64,000 bases of DNA from Strigamia acuminata (GCA_949358305.1 OX442319.1:13268001-13332000); one strand, 5' to 3'; shown: positions 21,170 through 33,573, numbered from the stretch's first letter. The notes: generated by a model not told the origin, from the letters alone. Made by a program: numbers and translations.

Positions 21170-22760
21170 TGTGACGGTTACACTGTCATACACTTTGTTA
21201 GTATAGGACGATTACTTCACCAATAGATGGCGCTGATACGTTTTAGCGGTAATTTCAAATTTCGACAATTTTTGAATGAATATAAAATATAAATTACTAT
21301 TTATATTTTATTCCACTGCGACTTTATACACTTTTAAATACTTTTGGATGTTTTAATACTAGTTGATTTATTTGTCACATAATTCTATTGAATTATGTGC
21401 AAACTTTACACCTGGTGAAGTCACCCTTCATCACCCACTGTGAGTTGGACTCCTTTTGGATTATAGTCAAAGGGACTTAATCCAAAATGTGTCCTGCGTA
21501 TCCAGTTCCTGTTTTGGACCTAGTAGAAGACTATGTCCTGAGTATCCACTTCCTATGACCTAGGATTGGATGGATTTGACTGCCCAGTGATCCCATTGGA
21601 TCACTGAACAGCTATTCTCCTCACCGAGTATATATCCCCCTGCAAAACGGATATAGCTCGCTCTTGTTCTGTTTTTGTTTGATACTGATATTACTTGAGC
21701 ACATATTATACTTCTCTGCGTTCCGACAATCCGTTGTAGAAATACCTTGTATTTAGTGTAAGTATCTAGAGTGGGTAGAAGACTCACAGACACACTGCCC
21801 GCCTCTTCATGCCAACATTCCGTTGTAGAAATGTCGTAACTAGAGTGAGTAATTCACAGACACATTTAAGTGTAGGATCTAGAGTGGGGTACAACCCACA
21901 GACGCACTCCCTCCAGCTTCATGCCAACATTCCGTTGTAGAATGCAGAATCTAGAGTGGAGTAAAATTCACAGACGCATTGGTAATGTAGAATCTAGAGT
22001 GGAGTATTTATACTTCACAGACGCATTATCAGAGTAATCGACGCGGAGTAATTTCCCGGTTACTCTCCCGCCAGCCAGAACCGAGTGGAGTAATTTCCCG
22101 GCAATGGATAACCTTTCCTGCGAGATATTTCGATTCAATTCGTTATTGGTTTGACGGAACATTTAAGTCTAACTTAGATGTTGATTGCACTCGGGGCAAA
22201 AAATAGCTCGGCGCTATTTTAATATATTTTACTTATTTTCACAGTTTAAGTTAAGTTTGTGACTCTAAAATATCATGATTAATTCCATAGAATTAATATG
22301 ACTATTTATTCTCACATTGTTACATCTCACGGTAATTATTGATTACAATAATTATCTGCGATGCGATGTGTGTGACGATACAGAAAAGTCAACCGCACCT
22401 CTCGGATATAACCCACCCAGCCTAACCATTTACACGCCTTTTAGAATCAAACCCCGGACCATTTAGAAGCCAAAGCCATTCATAGATGACATCTTTTACG
22501 TCACAGCAATAAGACCGTTACAAATTCTTATTGCATGACTGAAGCCTTCAAATGATATTATTTCAGGGCTTTTGCCACATAACTGTATAGTTTAACTTAT
22601 CGTCATTTTAGCCACTTGTAGGCATAATAGTTATATAAGTTTCAACCGGAATAAATGTTATATGTTTTGAGAAAACATCAGGTTTGCATATTTTACACTT
22701 TCACACAGATAGTTCACACTTTAGTTTAGCAATTGCTATCTCCAGAAGGTAATCGTCACA
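21170..22760 (+). repeat. Gypsy 5' LTR (1,591 bp)
   Basis: Direct repeat of 33574-35163, with terminal inverted bases TGTGACG/CGTCACA. Internally about five short diverged direct repeats (21730-22030) carry CTAGAGTGG...CACAGACGCA, an internal subrepeat array possibly in the promoter/R region. Confidence 0.96.
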
Positions 22761-22762
22761 CG

Positions 22763-22780
22763 TGGAGGTTCTACCGAGAT
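22763..22780 (+). other. Primer-binding site, tRNA-Gln type
   Basis: TGGAGGTTCTACCGAGAT starts two bases after the LTR. It is the complement of the 3' end of eukaryotic tRNA-Gln (...CGGTAGAACCT plus CCA), recalled from general knowledge of tRNA ends. It would prime minus-strand DNA synthesis. Confidence 0.7.
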
Positions 22781-23617
22781 AGGTTGCATTTTATCGAAGT
22801 GAACTCTGTGATCCAAGTGTAAAAATTGAAAAGCGAATTTTTGATTATTTATGTAAATATTATAATCAGAAAATTTCAGATTTTCTCCTTGAACTTACTG
22901 CGCAATATTCATTTGTTTTCAAAAAAATTCTCATTATCTTTTGGAAATATTTGAAGTCGAATTTTTGGATTATTTTGAAAACTCATTATAATTCCGAATT
23001 TCGTACAAAAAATCTATTTTGATTTTGTTGAGTTTCCCAGAATATTCGGCTATATTCTGGAAAATTTTGAAACCCGAAATTTTGATCAAAAAACGATTTT
23101 GACCAGAATTTCTGCTAACGAAAGAATAAAAGTTAAAATATTTTATTTTGCTGGTTAAAAGACTTGACCAAGTTTCCATTGTTCTGTTCAACGTTTTGGA
23201 TTATTATTTTAATCTTTGACGAAGTAAAGAATGTAACAAAGAGAGCCACTCACGATGCAGCTCGGAGTAGGTCATCCAGATGTGGGATTGTTGAGAATTT
23301 CGGGTTAAGAAATTATCAGAAATTTTTTCAACATCACCAATCACAACAGACTGTCTTGACAAAGGAGGTTTTCCGGAAGCTAGTTTGACAACCAATATTC
23401 AGCCACACTTGCTTTTCGACAGTGCGACCATCCAGTTGTGCCTTTGTGACCAGTGCCCGTTGGACCATTCTTGACCACGCAACAGGACAGTCCTTTCCCG
23501 AAGCCACTTCAGCTTCAGCAGCTAAGGTTGTATTTTTTCAAATTATTTCTTAGTTTAATTTTAAGCGTGTTACATTTACGCTAGTTCAGTTAATTTTTAT
23601 TTTGTACGTGTATTTCT
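22781..23617 (+). other. Gypsy leader between primer site and gag
   Basis: AT-rich untranslated leader of about 840 bases. I see no gene. A packaging or translation signal is expected here in such elements, but I cannot point to one. Confidence 0.5.
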
Positions 23618-25675
23618 TTGAGTATTATGGCCCGTAGACCTGTAAGAGTTCGTGGAACACGAGGAAATCGTGGAGCACGACGACGTGGTGGTATGTGTGA
23701 AACACCAAGAGGAATTGTGGAGTCTGATCTAGAAAGCCAGGGGGAAGAAAATGTTCCTAGAGACGTTTCCAACCCAGGTAGTTCTCGAACGGATCCACTA
23801 TCAGTCCCACATGATTTAGAGGTTTACTGTCGCCATTACCAATTGGAAGTGACGCAGTTTTCCTCTCTGTGCGAAGCTCAACAATACACGGCGAATAATC
23901 ATCACGAGAGAAATCGTGTAATTACTCCCGATGTAGTTGTAACCAACGAACGAAGTGTTTCTGTAGATCGAACTGGCCCTCGTTCACCGGCCACATATCG
24001 CTACCAGCAATTACTTGGATGGCGAATGAATGTTGCTCGTGACGACAATGGGCAGTTAAATTCTTCACTATCTGTTCAACCTTCGATTCAGTTACCAGCT
24101 AGTTCTTGGCGATCGAATTCGGCCGAAAGGATGGGAAATTCCGGACAAGGAAATATTTCTGCGCCAATTTCCCGAAATTTGCCAAGTGCGACGGCAGTAA
24201 ATAATAATTTACCCTCTCCCACTGGAAATTTGAACGATTCTTTCAGAATTCCACAGCCTCGAACTAATCTGTCGATCCAACCAAGGGGGAGAAATGAAAA
24301 ATATCAAAATTTTCAATCTCACGCCCAATCTGATGGAGATTTTAGGAATTATAGGAATTCCCGCTCTCAAGGTGGACGAGCTCCGCCGAGAAATCAACGT
24401 TTTCCCGGAGCTCCAGGTGATCCTCGTGACTCCGACCCTAACTCGAGTAGTGACGAATCTCACGCTGGTAGAGGGGGAAATTATAACAATAATTTCCACC
24501 GACGAAATAATTCGCGTTCTCCACCGCCACCTGATGGACATCAAAATTGTCAAGGAGAGCCAAATCCGCCACCCAGAGACCAAGAAAGTCGGTCTACACC
24601 CAATTCGAACTCTGTTTCTAATTTGTCGGACGAAAATGTAAAACAAATTATTCAGGGTTTAGTTGGTCAAATCCGAAGTCCGAGTAATCCCAGTCAGAAT
24701 TTTGGAAAAGGAATTGAGATTCCTATTTTTGACGGGAAACAGACAGAGGTTGCGCGATTCCTTGAAATTGTCAAAGCTGTCGCACTCGGGAAAGGCATTC
24801 CTTTAGACGACATGGTACACACTGCTGTACCTGGACGACTATTAGGCCATGCACAACGTTGGTTCCATAAGCAACGCCACACTTTTAACAGTTGGCGAAC
24901 TTTCGAAGCCTCTTTTCTCGATTGTTTCGATCTCGTTCCACTTACAAGAGAAAGGCGACTTCTTAATGTAAAACAACGAGCCGACGAGTCACTTTATAGT
25001 TTTCTTCTGCGTTATACGCAAGAACAAGGTGAAGTGCCGCCAGGTGATAAAACTGGACGTGCACAATTATTCGACAATCTAACTCAAGAAAGTTTCACGG
25101 CGTTATGTACACAAGGAATGTATGGTAACTTTACAGTAGATGACATTCTACAATATGTAGGAGCAAATCGCTCTAAGTTTGAAAGTTCTCAACTTGCAGC
25201 AAAATTGGAGTATGATAATCGAGAGAATCATCCTACTCCAAAAGTTCACGAAAAATCTAAGATTTTTCCATCTAAAACTTCACTACGTTTGACACAAACG
25301 CAAGATGAGGTTGAAAATGAAGACGAGTCGGAAAATGACGACTCAACTGACGATGGTTCAATGGAGCGATTATTTGCCGCCCAGTATGAAAAGACTACTG
25401 GAAAATGCTTTTTCTGTCACGAGCCTGGACATTTTAAAAGAGAATGTCCCGCTCTTGCTAAAAAATTAGCAGGGAAAACAGACTCGTTAAATTCAAATAA
25501 AAGATTTAACCACTCTGCTCCCAACCCCGAGTTTAAACGACCCAAACAAAATTGGGTTACGTCAGAAACTTTAGACTCCAAATTTACTGACTTTCAGAAA
25601 AACATGGTTGACCTGTTAATTAAGCATTTACCAGCAGCCACTGAGTCAGTCACTCCCGACGAGACAAAAAACTGA
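23618..25675 (+). CDS. Gypsy Gag (685 aa)
   Basis: A structural protein that assembles the retrotransposon particle and binds its RNA. The N-terminal third is Arg/Gly-rich, then long Asn/Ser/Pro/Arg-rich disordered stretches, then a helical capsid-like region (about 360-540, with QRWFHKQRHTFNSWRTFEASF). An acidic stretch and one CCHC knuckle CFFCHEPGHFKREC (about 597-610) close the domain order. Two start codons, at 23618 and 23627, are close together. The frame ends at TGA 25673-25675 directly behind a frameshift heptamer. It is long for a Ty3/gypsy Gag, mainly because of the disordered N-terminal half. Confidence 0.93.
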   Translation: MSIMARRPVRVRGTRGNRGARRRGGMCETPRGIVESDLESQGEENVPRDVSNPGSSRTDPLSVPHDLEVYCRHYQLEVTQFSSLCEAQQYTANNHHERNRVITPDVVVTNERSVSVDRTGPRSPATYRYQQLLGWRMNVARDDNGQLNSSLSVQPSIQLPASSWRSNSAERMGNSGQGNISAPISRNLPSATAVNNNLPSPTGNLNDSFRIPQPRTNLSIQPRGRNEKYQNFQSHAQSDGDFRNYRNSRSQGGRAPPRNQRFPGAPGDPRDSDPNSSSDESHAGRGGNYNNNFHRRNNSRSPPPPDGHQNCQGEPNPPPRDQESRSTPNSNSVSNLSDENVKQIIQGLVGQIRSPSNPSQNFGKGIEIPIFDGKQTEVARFLEIVKAVALGKGIPLDDMVHTAVPGRLLGHAQRWFHKQRHTFNSWRTFEASFLDCFDLVPLTRERRLLNVKQRADESLYSFLLRYTQEQGEVPPGDKTGRAQLFDNLTQESFTALCTQGMYGNFTVDDILQYVGANRSKFESSQLAAKLEYDNRENHPTPKVHEKSKIFPSKTSLRLTQTQDEVENEDESENDDSTDDGSMERLFAAQYEKTTGKCFFCHEPGHFKRECPALAKKLAGKTDSLNSNKRFNHSAPNPEFKRPKQNWVTSETLDSKFTDFQKNMVDLLIKHLPAATESVTPDETKN

Positions 25676-25706
25676 TTCAGGGGGTTGTTCAAGTTGTCCA
25701 ACCCCC
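25666..25706 (+). promoter_or_regulatory. Programmed -1 ribosomal frameshift signal between gag and pol
   Basis: The heptamer A_AAA_AAC (25666-25672) lies in the correct gag register and abuts the gag stop TGA. After a 7-base spacer comes a stem GGGGGTTG (25680-25687), an 11-base loop and CAACCCCC (25699-25706): eight perfect base pairs. Slipping back one base enters the pol frame, open from 25645. This is the canonical slippery-site, spacer and hairpin arrangement. Confidence 0.88.
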
Positions 25707-28700
25707 GCTTAAAGAGTTGTTTCCTCTCTCGGAATTGTCAAATGATTTATTTTCACGAAAAGATGAATTTAAATTAAGACATAAGCCTAGTCATCTCACA
25801 GTACCTTATGTTGACGATTCGAAGAATAAACCACCATCGTTGGTCATTTCTTACGAAGCAGTACCTGTCTGTCGAAAAGCGAGTAGTTCCACTGGTGGTG
25901 TCGATGAGAATTTAAAAATCATGACAGACCAACTAGAAAATTTGAGTATTTTCAGTGGAAGTTGGAATGCACCCAAGAAACCGCTTGTACCCAAGGTTTT
26001 CAAGTTAAGAAAACTTCTTAAACTTGAAAAATGGAACAAGAAAGAACGAAAAGTATTGCTTGGCAAACTTTGCAATAGCAAATTAATCAATGGTGGCAAA
26101 GATGATCCGCGTATGAATGTCCAAATTGGAGGTTTGGATTACAACGCACTAATGGACTCTGGAGCCACCCAATGTTTTATTGGAGTACAACTCCTTTCAA
26201 ACACAGAAATTCCGGTGGAATTCATACAAGAATGTCCCCGCGGAATGCGTGTCTGCGCAGTCGGAATAGATCACCGACCTATCGGTCAAGTTTGTCTTTG
26301 TGTCAAATGGGCCGATAAAAGGAGAGTTACACCTATGACCTTCATAATTCTACACAAGAATGTATGTGGGTTAATTTTGGGTCACAATTTTATGCGTAGA
26401 ACGGGGATAAACCCTAATCCCCGACGGGCTGTGTTCACCTGTGATGACATGCCCGGATGGACAGCACCATACGAGACCACTGAACTTAACTGTTGTTTAG
26501 CAAGCATTAGGACTTTAGGTCTCCAAGGTGAAGGAACTCCCACTTCACCTGACTGGGCAGAAAAACTCGTCGAAGGCTGCAACAGCTCGGCGGAAGAAAA
26601 ACAGCTACTCGTAAACGTTCTTGTGAAATTAAAAAACGTATTTCGAGACCAATTGGGCTGTACGAAGGTGGCCAAGCACAGCATCAAGTTTAAACCTGGT
26701 GCTACTTGGAAACACCAGCCATATAGAATGTACAACCCGGCCAAGAAGGCCATTATGACGGAATTGGTCGAGGAGTTAGAGGCCGATGGGTTAATCGAAC
26801 CTGCCACTGGCCCTTATATAAGTCACCCCGTCATAGTGGCTAAACCCGGCGGGAAGTATCGATTATGTATCGACTACCGCTGGTTGAATGCGATCACAGA
26901 AGTTGATGCAATTCAAATGCCAAGTATTGACCTATTAATTCACCATACTAATCAGGCCAAGTACTTTACATCCATTGATTTAACTAAAGGTTATCATCAA
27001 ATGGAAATGGAGGAGGAGGATAAGAGCAAAACTGCTTTTTACACCCCAAAAGGCAAATTTCAATTCAAGAGATTGCCATTTGGTCTTTGTAATGCACCTA
27101 GTTCTTTTCAACACCTCATGACTACTGTATTGGGTGACTCTTTATATAAACATGCTCTGGTCTATTTAGACGATATAATTATTTTTTCTGACACATGGGA
27201 AAATCATTTATTACATATTAAAGACGTACTTGAGAAGTTAGATGCCGCAAATCTAACTATCAATAAAGACAAGTCAAAATTTGGTCGAACATCATTACGA
27301 TTTTTAGGCCATTTAATTTCCGAGGGATCTCTTCTTCCAGACCCGGACAAAGTCTCGGCTGTAAGGAATTTTCCCAAACCGACTTGTTCTAAAGACATTC
27401 AGAGATTTGTAGGACTTGCGAATTTTTTCCGAAAATTTATTCCTAACATCGCAAATATTGCTCGTCCATTGACCAATATTATGCATGATCAAGCAAAGTT
27501 TGTGTGGGATGATTCACAAACAACTGCATTCGAAACTATCAAAGATATTTTGTGTGACAAGGACCAAGCCCTTCTTCACATGCCAGATATGAATAAACCT
27601 TTTGTCATTTTGACAGATGCTTCTCATTCAGGCTTGGGTGCAGTACTCTGTCAAGACGTAGAGTTATTCTGTGAAAAGAAACAGAAATTAATAATGGTCC
27701 CGAAAGCAGTCGCGTACGCCAGTCGAGTGTTACACGGGGCCGAAGTAAGGTATTCTACGCCGGAATTAGAGTGTTTGGCTGTTGTATGGGCAATCGAAAG
27801 ATTTCGCCCATATATTGAATACACGACTTTCACTCTCGAGTCCGATGCTAAGGCCCTTAGCTGGTTGATGAGTACGCCGGAACCATCGGGAAGGTTTGGT
27901 CGTTGGGCCGTCAAAATACAATGTGGCGCGTTTAAAATTATTTTTAGACGCGGCGCAATGAACCAAGTAGCGGACGCATTGTCACGCGCTCCACTGTCTG
28001 CACTAGACACTCCGGATTATGATTATATCGAACCAGAGGAAATCACCCATTTCTATCCAACTTGGAATGGAAACAGGTGTGCATCTTTACAAGTGACGGA
28101 AACTGAGCGCAAACATTTTCTTACAAATGTTGGCCTTAGTTTAGATTTTTTCTCAGAATCATATAATCCAGTTAGATTTCATGATTCTGGAGAAAAGGGG
28201 GAGGAAGAAGGATGTACGAGAGAAAATTGCAGACATATAGATGTCCACAATTGTAATCACGAAAATGTACACACTGCGCTAACAGATATCCTAAAAGTAG
28301 TTCCGCCGACGCGAGACGAAATTATCGAAGCGCAGCTTAAAGATCCAGCATGTAGTAAAATCCTTGTTTACCTAAAAGGAGACGAAAAATTAAAAAATCG
28401 TATCACGGATAAACATTGGTTAAATGCGATTCGTGGCTACACTCTCGACGAACCGGAAGAAAATAAAGGTGTTATGCTAATTTATTTTGCTCCGACCGAT
28501 GAGGAGGAGTTAAACGACTCCGGCAACGGGTTTAAGGCGGTAATTCCACGCTCTCTTGTGAGACGTGCATTATTCGCATGCCACGGCCACCCACTTACAG
28601 GACATGCCGGCATGAGCAAAACCCTGGATAGAGCAAAAAAGATGTATTTCTGGCCTAGAATGAGCAAAGACACTCGAAACTACGTTCGCAGTTGCACTCA

Positions 28701-29952
28701 TTGCCAACAATACAAACCTAGTCAACACCAAAAGCATCGGGCAAGCTATACACCCCACAACATGACCAACCCGTGGGAGACTGTAAGCATTGACCTGATG
28801 GGACCAAAACCAGCCGGTCGTTCACAATTAAAATGGATTTTAGTAATCATTGATAATTGTACAAAATGGATTGAAGTCTTCCCACTAGCGACTGCATCAA
28901 GTGAATGCATCGTTAATAAAATGAGCGAAGTTTTCCACCGTTGGGGTTATCCAAAAAAGATAATCTCCGACAACGGCAAACAATTCGTGTCAACAATATT
29001 TAATGATTTTTGTCGAAAAAATCACGTAGATATTGCTCACATTAGTCCATATCACGCTGCCGCTAATATTACAGAGCGGGCTAACAGGACTTTAAAAATG
29101 ATGTTAGCTTTATACTCGGACATTCACTCTCACTGGCCAAAATATTTAAATTCTTTTGCCTTTGCGATGCGCACCGCTAAGTCCGAGGCAACAAATTGTT
29201 CTCCGATGATTCTTAATACGGGAAGAATCGTTCCTTTGCCATTTGACCCGCGTATTACTAAACACGCCATCAAATTCGACAAAGAAAATCCCGAAGCTTA
29301 TGTCTATAGTATTTTAGACGTAATTAGACGTGCACACAGCGAAATGCATCGGAAAATTCAATCGAATTACGAAAAGCATGATCGACTACATAAAGACAAA
29401 TATTATATTTGTCAATTTGCCAAAGGAGATCTCGTGTGGAAAGCCACACATATTTTATCAAATAAAGATAAAGGGATTTCGGCAGGATTCGCTGAGAAAC
29501 GTGATGGACCTTGGGAAATTACGGCTGTTCTCGGCGGAGGTTCCTACACACTACGGAAGCTTTCTGATAACACGAAAGCACAAGCGATCAACATACAGGA
29601 TTTAATGCCTTATATCCCAAGTTATCCGATTGAGGAATGGACATTAGATCAGAAAGTCGGTACCAACGAGTCACACCCGACTCCAGATTGGATGGCAGGT
29701 CAGGTTATTAATTCTCCAGAATTAATAAATGACCCTGTGTCCACGGAAACAGAGGATTTAGTTGAAGGAAAAGAGGAGGAAACTTCTCAGATTTCTTCTA
29801 AAGAGGACGAAACTCCTCAAAATCCATCTAAAAAGAGGAAAAGATTTCCATCTCCCGTTCGACAGTCTAAACGAAGACCCAAGCCGAACACAAAATACGT
29901 GACCGATTTTGTACAACTCATAAATTGTTTAAAACAAGTCAAGTTGGGTTAG
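25676..29952 (+). CDS. Gypsy Pol (protease, RT, RNase H, integrase; ~1,410 aa)
   Basis: The reading frame is -1 relative to gag and has no good AUG at its head, so it is probably made as a Gag-Pol fusion by frameshifting. Counting from 25717, domains run: protease with MDSGATQ (about 147); reverse transcriptase with FKRLPFGLCNAPSSF and YLDDII (about 483); RNase H with ILTDASHSGLG (about 630); integrase zinc finger H-x-H...CTHC (about 955-1000); and the catalytic core at SIDLMG, SDNGKQF and ITERANR (about 1024, 1084, 1118). A Glu/Ser/Lys-rich tail with SKRRPKPN ends the protein. It is intact, with every catalytic residue I can check present. Confidence 0.96.
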
Positions 29953-31255
29953 AACACAATATATTGAAAATATTTTATTTTAAATAAATATTTCCAATCA
30001 TATTCACGAAGGATTGTTAAATTTTATTGATTAAAAACATTTTTTTTGTGTGAATAAAATCTAACAAATGTTTGAGTTATTTTTACACGGCCGATTATAT
30101 TTAAATTAATCTACGTGTAAACATTTACTTGAAACTATGTTTCCCCCTTTGGGTTAATAGAAACTTCGAGATGAGTAATTGCAAACCAATCAAATTACTC
30201 CTCGAAACTCCCCTTAACCCCTGGTCTGAGATTATCACTCACTTGTTCGCCAAGTTTTGTACTGGACTGAAATCAAGGATTATTCTCGACTTTTCGACAC
30301 TTCAACGGATTTTCGCTGGAATTTAGTGAGTTAAAATCTAGATGATTTTGAACACTTATCGTTTGTTTTAACTGATTTTTCTCATTTTGACCAATATCAG
30401 TTTAAACTTAGGAATTACCGATACACTGCTTGTATATCGAAACCATTTCGTGGCAGAATCGCAAGGAACCTTCCCGCGAATTCACTACGTGATTTTCCGG
30501 TAAATATTTAAGCAATATTTTGTCAAAATTAATAATATTTTGACATTAATTGACGACATTTATTTTGGTTAAGCGTCCATTACGGCAGACTTAGAGTTCA
30601 CACGCGCCGCACAACGTTTTTATCGGCCAACGTCGCCGGAACCGAGCAGCCCTCGCAAATACGTGAAGCTAGACATTAAACTAGCCAAATATACCCTTCT
30701 AGGACTACACCTAATTAGTAAGTGTTTATTTTATGAAAGATAAAATATCTCTTAAGTTCCTTGGAAATTGGTGAGCATACATGTGTTAACAAGTCACGTG
30801 TATGATAGTGACAAACGCCACCAGATGTCGGTGATAGATTATTTACTCGGACGAATTATAGAGTTATTCGTCCAGCTAAAATTATGTAAAGTGACTATTG
30901 TCAGGTACTAAAATGCTTGCAAAAATATTTTTTAATATTTTGACAGGTTTTTTAGTTATCATGTCGTTTAGATGCCAAAATTAGGTTTATTTCATCTAAT
31001 AAACGCTAAATTGAATATTTTATCAACCATATTGTTTTTAAAGGATAAGATGAAATTATCTACCAAGTCGAGAATAATTATTAATTTTAATAATTATTCG
31101 ACAAATAAAGGAAACACGCTAACAAAAGGAACTTAAGAATTAATTATGGAATTTAACCCGATTTTAGGTCGACAATTAGTTTAATTTAAATTAAATTAGT
31201 TGCCGACGTTTCGATTCATGTTCTCAAATAAAATTTATATTTTCTTGAAGATGCA
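29953..31255 (+). other. Non-coding gypsy stretch between pol and ORF3
   Basis: 1.3 kb of AT-rich sequence without a credible gene. A pyrimidine-rich TATTTTCTTGAAG just before the ORF3 start codon could be a splice acceptor for a subgenomic ORF3 message. A matching donor was not identified. Confidence 0.45.
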
Positions 31256-32911
31256 ATGAGTCGCCGAGGTCGTGCTAGCAAGCGACAATACGTGCATTGG
31301 GATCCAGAAGAGTCGGAAGAGACGGATTATCGCTTTGTTAATCCCTCCTCTGACCCCGAGCTCGTCGCCAACTGGGCCCGTGATAACCCGGATCTCGTAC
31401 CGCCACGAATTAGGAGCGCCATGGGCGTTAGTCCGAACGACTCGCGTCCTTCCAGAGGCCGTCAAGCTAGTCAGCGCGTCGTAACCTATGATGCGCCTCA
31501 CGAGACTCCGAATTGGGATTTTTCTGACGACTCGTCACAATACTCCCGTTCTGCTTCACGGAGACGGCGCCAAGATGACTTCTCGCAAGAAGAAGAATCG
31601 GTTGAAGAAGCTCCACCTCAGACCACCAGCAGGCAGTTTGCCCGACCACGAAATCCTCGCGATACCGCTAGTCGAGGAAAAACCGGCAAATCCAAAGGAC
31701 CCACCAAGTCCACGTTGGCATCTTCATCCGAAGCGCTGACTCGCCCAACATCGCAAGCTCGCTCATTATCGGAGCTCAACTTACCGAGTTATCGTAAGCA
31801 ACGGCGAGAACACGTGTTTCGCGATATGGAAGCTGCCGCCTTGGGAACCAATATCATGCCTAAATCGAAGTTGATGTTCTGCCCATTGTGCGCAGGATGC
31901 GGGTGGTTATCTTCACTTTTGTCCGGCATTCACGCCGTAGTCTGCGTGAACTGTCACGGTGGTAAGCGCGTTGCCATATCGAGCATGTGGAACGAGGAAA
32001 TTCTTCCATTCATCGTCAAAGGGCTAAGTACGCCGACAGCACGCAATTGGGCGATGTGTCGCGAATGTGGCCTCATCCACCAGGGCCCGGAGCAAGCTAT
32101 TTATTTAGAACCGGCGCAAATGTCCAGCAACTCGACTCCACGAGGAGGATTTACGGAGCCACAACCCGAGCCGGCTACCTCCGCCAAGGTGATTGATGGG
32201 ACTCCAGTTGTCTCGGCGGAAAACCTTCCAACGTCAGTTACTGCGTCTGATTCTCCGCCGGTTGCATCCGATTCTGGTCCACAAGCCGCCGCTTCTCCAG
32301 AGGGAACATCGATTAACAACATGATTGTAGCGACTATTCCGCTCCCAGAAGTAAGCCACGCTGCTGAACCGGTTATTTTACTGGTCCACCCATATATGCC
32401 GAGACCAGACATGTCACTCACGGAGCAAACTAAGGCGGAAGTGGAACATTATTTCCCAATTTTATTGGAAGCAGCTAAGCGTATTAGTGTGTCGATTTCA
32501 AACGATCGAATTCCAGATTTGAGCGTGCCACTGGCCGTGATCCAATGGATTTTCCATCCATCCCGGCCGGAATCTTTTCAAACCCGCTCTTTTATTTGGT
32601 GTAAGATTTTGCAACAGGTCTCAGCAGCAGCACACCCATTGATTCGTGAGGGATGGCACTCTGGCTTACCCGACCATCACTTGGTTTTCTCCGAGCCAAC
32701 CAGCGCTAACACCATTCCGTTAGGAGGGCCTGATCCCCTGGAAGTATTCACCGAGGAACAACACAGAATGCTCCTGAATCCACTGGCCCATGACGTTGAG
32801 CCAGATGTAGTACCGGAATTGGTAGCTATTCAACTTAATTCTCCACCCGCAGCCGTCTCGGAAGTTGTTACATCCATGGAGGGATTTATTGAGGATGAAG
32901 AGTTGGACTAG
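31256..32911 (+). CDS. Gypsy ORF3: 551-aa Cys-rich accessory protein
   Basis: A third intact frame downstream of pol, where env sits in errantivirus-like elements. It is not envelope-like: there is no signal peptide and no membrane span. The N-terminal 190 residues are Arg/Ser-rich and charged. Residues about 207-275 carry CPLCAGC, CVNCH and CRECGLIH, three closely spaced Cys/His groups that look zinc-binding. The C-terminal half is Pro/Glu-rich with a compact helical part. I do not recognise the family. It could be a nucleic-acid-binding or regulatory cofactor of the element, or a captured host gene; both are inference. It has no stops and sits inside near-identical LTRs, so it is likely under selection or very recent. 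Confidence 0.8.
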   Translation: MSRRGRASKRQYVHWDPEESEETDYRFVNPSSDPELVANWARDNPDLVPPRIRSAMGVSPNDSRPSRGRQASQRVVTYDAPHETPNWDFSDDSSQYSRSASRRRRQDDFSQEEESVEEAPPQTTSRQFARPRNPRDTASRGKTGKSKGPTKSTLASSSEALTRPTSQARSLSELNLPSYRKQRREHVFRDMEAAALGTNIMPKSKLMFCPLCAGCGWLSSLLSGIHAVVCVNCHGGKRVAISSMWNEEILPFIVKGLSTPTARNWAMCRECGLIHQGPEQAIYLEPAQMSSNSTPRGGFTEPQPEPATSAKVIDGTPVVSAENLPTSVTASDSPPVASDSGPQAAASPEGTSINNMIVATIPLPEVSHAAEPVILLVHPYMPRPDMSLTEQTKAEVEHYFPILLEAAKRISVSISNDRIPDLSVPLAVIQWIFHPSRPESFQTRSFIWCKILQQVSAAAHPLIREGWHSGLPDHHLVFSEPTSANTIPLGGPDPLEVFTEEQHRMLLNPLAHDVEPDVVPELVAIQLNSPPAAVSEVVTSMEGFIEDEELD

Positions 32912-33560
32912 AAAAGCGTCCACGATGTCGGGATCCGTTACTTTCCCGATATCTTCCCCTTTTAGGCAAGACCAGAAGTAACGAGTCCATCTTCTCCATC
33001 TCCATTGCTTGACCCGAGATGAAGCAAAAATTTTGTCAGGTTCAGGTGTATTTTATGCCGTTTTTTTTTGTGAATAATTCAAAGATCTTTAATATTTAAA
33101 CTAACAATTCTGTTAAAATTTGATTACGAGTCAATGTGAGTTTGTTTTATATGAATACTAATTTTAATACTTGAATTTTAACGTGTAAAGTGTTATTTTG
33201 CAAACCATTATATTTCCAATGAGAAGTTAAGTTTTGTGAAAATAATTGTTAAATTTTATTAATCATTTGTTTGATACAAGAGTTTGATGTTAGTTTAAGT
33301 TATTGCCTTTTCTTGATGCAGTTGTAAGTCCACCTGTAAAGAGAGATTGGAATTATTATTAATAATTGAGAGTTTTATAACCCTAATAAATATTTTTTGA
33401 AGCATTTGATTAAGAAATACTCTTTATTTATACTATTAAGATATAAAATAAAGGTTTTTACTTACCAAGGATTACAGCTCCAGTTCCATAGATGACAGTG
33501 TGGTCTTGATCCTCAAGATATTCGGAATAAATAGTATGTTAATACAGGTATTAACATATA

Positions 33561-33573
33561 TTTAAGGGGGACT
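33561..33573 (+). other. Gypsy polypurine tract
   Basis: TTTAAGGGGGACT immediately precedes the 3' LTR and would prime plus-strand DNA. The region between ORF3 and this point (32912-33560) is AT-rich untranslated sequence. Confidence 0.75.

Noticed and set aside
23200-23390. Short frames in the gypsy leader as genes
   Set aside because: No motif or conservation; expected by chance in 800 bases of leader.
31256-32911. ORF3 as an envelope protein
   Set aside because: No signal peptide, fusion peptide or membrane span; the Cys groups look zinc-binding.
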